This document shows positions 62,001 through 64,000 of a stretch of DNA of 64,000 nt, piece by piece. The stretch comes from Alloyangia pacifica (GTDB taxonomy: Bacteria; Pseudomonadota; Alphaproteobacteria; Rhodobacterales; Rhodobacteraceae): NCBI RefSeq assembly GCF_900116195.1, contig NZ_FOZW01000011.1, positions 1 through 64,000 on the forward strand. Reading direction: 5' to 3'. Numbering within the stretch: position 1 is the stretch's first letter; each line of letters starts with the position of its first letter. Made by a program: the position numbers and the translations under genes. A model generated the notes under the pieces. The model was not told the origin of the DNA, searched no databases, and saw only the letters and a program-made list of their open reading frames with translations.

Positions 62001-64000
62001 GCCCAAACTGTCCCAGAATAGCGCCAGCCCCATCACCACCTTCGAAGCATTCGAACGCGGTCTTTGCGCTGTCTTCCGCCTCTGAGGCAGCCTCTTCATG
62101 GCTTGCCGCCTTCCAGAGGCGCGACCGTGTTCCGGGCAGAAACAGGCTCGCATCCTCTTCCGTCTCTTCCAGCTCGGGGTCCTCTTCAGGCCCGGCTTCG
62201 GCCGCATCGCCCTCGCCCGAGGTATCGCCGATCCGCAGCGGCACAGGCTCGCCGCGGTAGTTCACCAGGTAGGGATCGTGGTGATCGACCGAAATCGATT
62301 CCGGCCGTTCCGGCGGATTGACCGGGCGCGCGAAACCTGCGCCAAACCCAGCCCGCAGACGCACCAGCCCGAGGTGCCGCCGCAGGTCGATCACGTCTGC
62401 CTCCTCGATCAGGCCGGCCGCCACCACCGCAGGGGGCACAGGATTGGTTTCGAGCAACGAGCCAGAAGCCAGCCATTCCAGTTCGGAGGCGCAGAACTGC
62501 ACGATTGCGCCCTCTGCATCCATGCTCCCCAGGTCGTTTCGGAATTGAGCCTCGCAGACCAGCTTGGCCAATCCCTTCGGCCCGAAGACTTCTTCGCCCG
62601 ACGGTGGGGCGCCGAGCAGGGTCAGGCCGTTTCCGATGGATCCCGCCGCAGCGGCAAGATCGCTGTCGCTGTCACTCGGATCGTAGAGCAGCGCAAAATC
62701 CGCCACAGCCAGCGCGAACTCGCGATAGTCGGGATGAAGTTCGTTCTCTTCGCCGGCGGTCTGCACGATCTTGTGCACGCCCACACCGGTTTCGTCGCCC
62801 GTTGCAAGCGACATATCCTCCACCGGTTGCATGCAGCCGTCCTGACTTTTGAGACCGGGACAAATCTCCATGTCGCGCGGTTCGATCACCAGAGCGGAGT
62901 AGAAGCCATGCTGCTGGATCGACGACGGCCCGAAATGGTCATGGGTGAAGACCGTCCGCATCGTGCGGTCACTCTTGTCGTTGCCGCCTGGCTGCCCGTC
63001 GACAAGTTCCTCAATGGACAGGATCGGATCGGCAAACCAGCGCTGCACTGTGGTCTGGAACCGCGCGCGATTGTCTGTCAGCTTCGTCGACCAATAGTCT
63101 TTCTTGCGCGGCACCCAATGGTCTTCCTCGTGTTCGCACAAGGCGCCCCAGTCTTCCATCAGACCCTGATCTTTCGCTGCCTGCGCCGCCGTCTCGGCAT
63201 CGGTTTCTGCCCCGTCCAACATGGCACACAGACGCAAGGCGATCTCATCGGCGGCGAAAGTGCCATCTTCGTAGTTGAACCCGTTCCCGGATCCATCCGC
63301 CGAGGTCACGTCGAACTTTACCAGATGGATGTGCTGGCCGATGGTGTCGGTCGGCGTCTTCACCTGGAAGTCGTCAAGCTCCAGCTCCTTGGGCAGTTCG
63401 TTTGTGTGGCGGAACTCGATGCAGTCGCCGGAGTAGGCGCGGAAGAAGAACGGCTCTTCCCGAGCACTGGGGCCCCGGTTCTTGTAGGCGTCCGATATCC
63501 CAGTCAGCACATTGATGCGTCCCTGTGGATCGTGCCAGCCGGCCTTGTTCGTCACGATATCCACCTGGACGGCTGAAACGTCATATCGCCTGAAGCCGGT
63601 CACCGCCGGATCGGGCACGAAATCGGCGTAACCCTCCCCGTGGTTCTCGCCGAAAGGATCCTTGATCAGCGCCATCGGCGCCGTCGGATGACTGGCGTCG
63701 GGATCGTTGGGGTCGATGGTGGCATAGCCTTTGGGCGCACCGCAGGGATCGGCGAAGGGCGCACCGGGTTTGGGCGGCGCACCGTTCACGGCGAAGTAAC
63801 CTTTGGCACCCGGATTTTCGGGCGGTCCACTGAGATAGCCGCCGCGGTCCGACACGAACTCTGTCGCCCTGCCCTCAGCATCTGCAAGCGCCAGCGATCC
63901 GCCATCGTGGTGAAACGCCATCGCGCCCTTCTCCAGGGGCTCGCCGTCATTCTCCAGAACATCGATCACGGCATGCGTCAGCTTGCCCGAAAAGTCCCCA
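58990..64000 (-). CDS. Giant multicopper oxidase (MnxG-like, candidate Mn(II) oxidase), 5' end beyond window
   Basis: At least 1669 residues in one frame, open through the right edge of the window. Copper-type His motifs are visible in GQHIHLVKFDV, FTHDHFGPSSIQQHGFYSAL, EVQHTFNIEGLMW and NQGSHGLFGAVIVEP, each resembling the cupredoxin-domain ends of multicopper oxidases. The HIHLVKFDV region, followed by a GNGFNYEDGTF segment, recalls MnxG of manganese-oxidising bacteria. The classical C-terminal HCH-type site was not seen in this reading. SCO and cytochrome genes downstream support a copper redox system. A stop at 58990 overlaps the next gene by 19 bases. Confidence 0.75.
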   Translation of the reverse strand, partial: GDFSGKLTHAVIDVLENDGEPLEKGAMAFHHDGGSLALADAEGRATEFVSDRGGYLSGPPENPGAKGYFAVNGAPPKPGAPFADPCGAPKGYATIDPNDPDASHPTAPMALIKDPFGENHGEGYADFVPDPAVTGFRRYDVSAVQVDIVTNKAGWHDPQGRINVLTGISDAYKNRGPSAREEPFFFRAYSGDCIEFRHTNELPKELELDDFQVKTPTDTIGQHIHLVKFDVTSADGSGNGFNYEDGTFAADEIALRLCAMLDGAETDAETAAQAAKDQGLMEDWGALCEHEEDHWVPRKKDYWSTKLTDNRARFQTTVQRWFADPILSIEELVDGQPGGNDKSDRTMRTVFTHDHFGPSSIQQHGFYSALVIEPRDMEICPGLKSQDGCMQPVEDMSLATGDETGVGVHKIVQTAGEENELHPDYREFALAVADFALLYDPSDSDSDLAAAAGSIGNGLTLLGAPPSGEEVFGPKGLAKLVCEAQFRNDLGSMDAEGAIVQFCASELEWLASGSLLETNPVPPAVVAAGLIEEADVIDLRRHLGLVRLRAGFGAGFARPVNPPERPESISVDHHDPYLVNYRGEPVPLRIGDTSGEGDAAEAGPEEDPELEETEEDASLFLPGTRSRLWKAASHEEAASEAEDSAKTAFECFEGGDGAGAILGQFGRRDAAGVGPRDESMPLPGVEPDDAFWQTVGEAGHMDSCSIDGQSDAERGDLANVYRSTFDAEKLVEQGGQASGSDVPLALRPHGDPVTPLLETYTGERVQIRLIQGAQEVQHTFNIEGLMWRRNIDQKFPSEAPELDSALPGQTFWQACRDWGRQGIAGQHDRWRKGTLKDDDDTAFWQQHSEMAAVCDNLEGFTTAQEVGISEHFEIPTAPSKYQPEVRVLDEVSGAGDDVPSLDYLYHFGSHDAVWNGAWGLMRVFERLTEGSPDVTKMIERGCPEGEDCTISSSLRQLGEGRPDFAARNRTSAERVSSDLAACPANAPRIESYAVAMPLEDGMSYASWGRKQRDPDGLALVHLPRSLALQWIGGLEGAATELARNLEARRADVENGELTQAEADRLNEADEAAHGGQLSAMLQDLRHAAQPYFRDEPMVIRGNAGDCLSLRVINALGRIEDQAAGSCGSPADGPRDCLGDALMPKIVKLNVEPDWEEGDGDNRPGARHMEQKNLVNVRPSDRLALTAPMSMLTRAERAHLPFGANVTVGVKPGEVHEAEYYLGFLRVDWPLIEALMQPGGPVAPQTGFQNLNAMRVCGQRDLGHADDGDHAPEYPPEVRARANSIFEGTDDQFVVRLRSELPAEVSDLTFEINLLGNLYQGWLDSVNTEGDEAEARPLRAGVLELVAQRSAACFRDLMTIRGLGMQLGAAEESSYPEDTPLHAQPYAFGAVPLKPISDIFNQGSHGLFGAVIVEPQGATYAGRALLDGAQGVYEPQSPLVRVRGAHRGRAGNTVIHFEAPESWPFEQSPKGAFREVVLFYQDGLNLWDTESGNLWEAKDGSRLPIVDNCAICDDSYDLGEKAVSYRSAAFHLRLRQAQGLEVLEQHGDLNAQLFENDFFHHKDSLWSNSIRLWAKPGEEVVFRVIHPGGRARQRAFVTVGHDYDDLFPGFGFPHAALLAPGKAISAALSAPVQPGCSMWADGPRQIFAGGVWGLFDVLDNQGMASCPFLE

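Overview
The window reads as a chromosome segment of a GC-rich, Gram-negative alphaproteobacterium, most likely a marine Rhodobacterales/Roseobacter-type organism. This is an inference from gene content: glutathione-linked formaldehyde oxidation beside a XoxF cluster, a CYP199-type P450 system, PHA metabolism with an FNR-type regulator, and Rhodobacterales-like IS remnants. No rRNA, tRNA or CRISPR array was seen.

1-20.2 kb is a C1 (methanol/formaldehyde) island. It holds the end of the S-(hydroxymethyl)glutathione dehydrogenase gene, S-formylglutathione hydrolase, a small cytochrome c, the lanthanide-type methanol dehydrogenase XoxF, its cytochrome XoxG, periplasmic XoxJ and a rhodanese-like Cys/Trp-motif protein. 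Next come two beta-propellers, an MxaD-like SRPBCC protein, a DUF3280 protein, a quinoprotein-associated substrate-binding protein, an SBP/ATPase pair without a permease, a cupredoxin-like protein, a shortened DUF58-like protein and Gfa. A LuxR-type response regulator, FIST sensor protein and hybrid histidine kinase follow, probably the control system, with two small periplasmic proteins. No mxaF/mxaI is visible.

20.2-27.6 kb is a transition zone: an IS3/IS30 chimeric remnant, a TetR regulator divergent from a two-gene RND efflux pair (with a palindromic operator), and a decayed MarR fragment. 27.6-35.4 kb is one long minus-strand operon: a branched-chain-type ABC importer (SBP, LivH, LivM, LivG, LivF), a CYP199A-like P450, its [2Fe-2S] ferredoxin, a ferredoxin reductase and a MarR regulator. 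Two GTTGA-N4-TCAAC operators lie ahead of the first gene. The likely role is uptake and O-demethylation of a methoxylated aromatic acid, which releases formaldehyde that the C1 island could oxidise.

36.5-54.9 kb looks like an oxygen-limitation island. A minus-strand operon encodes an acetyl-CoA-synthetase-like enzyme, a fused E1alpha-beta 2-oxoacid dehydrogenase, an E2 acyltransferase, an acyl carrier protein and a full-length [FeFe]-hydrogenase with an NTF2/SnoaL-like domain fused at its C terminus. Next to it are an RTX-repeat protein and an acidic protein of unknown function. Perfect FNR/FixK boxes precede both the synthetase operon and the unknown protein gene, each centred about 73 bp from the start codon. 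On the plus strand follow a P-type ATPase remnant, an orphan OmpR-type regulator, Hsp20, Lon, a Cys-cluster FNR-type regulator, PHA synthase and an intracellular PHA depolymerase. No HydE/F/G maturases and no E3 subunit are in the window.

54.9-55.5 kb carries IS21 and MarR debris. 55.5-64 kb is a tightly overlapping minus-strand operon that runs off the window: a giant multicopper oxidase of MnxG type, a large periplasmic propeller-like protein, a SCO/SenC protein and a cytochrome c fused to a receptor-like domain. It is a candidate manganese- or metal-oxidising system.
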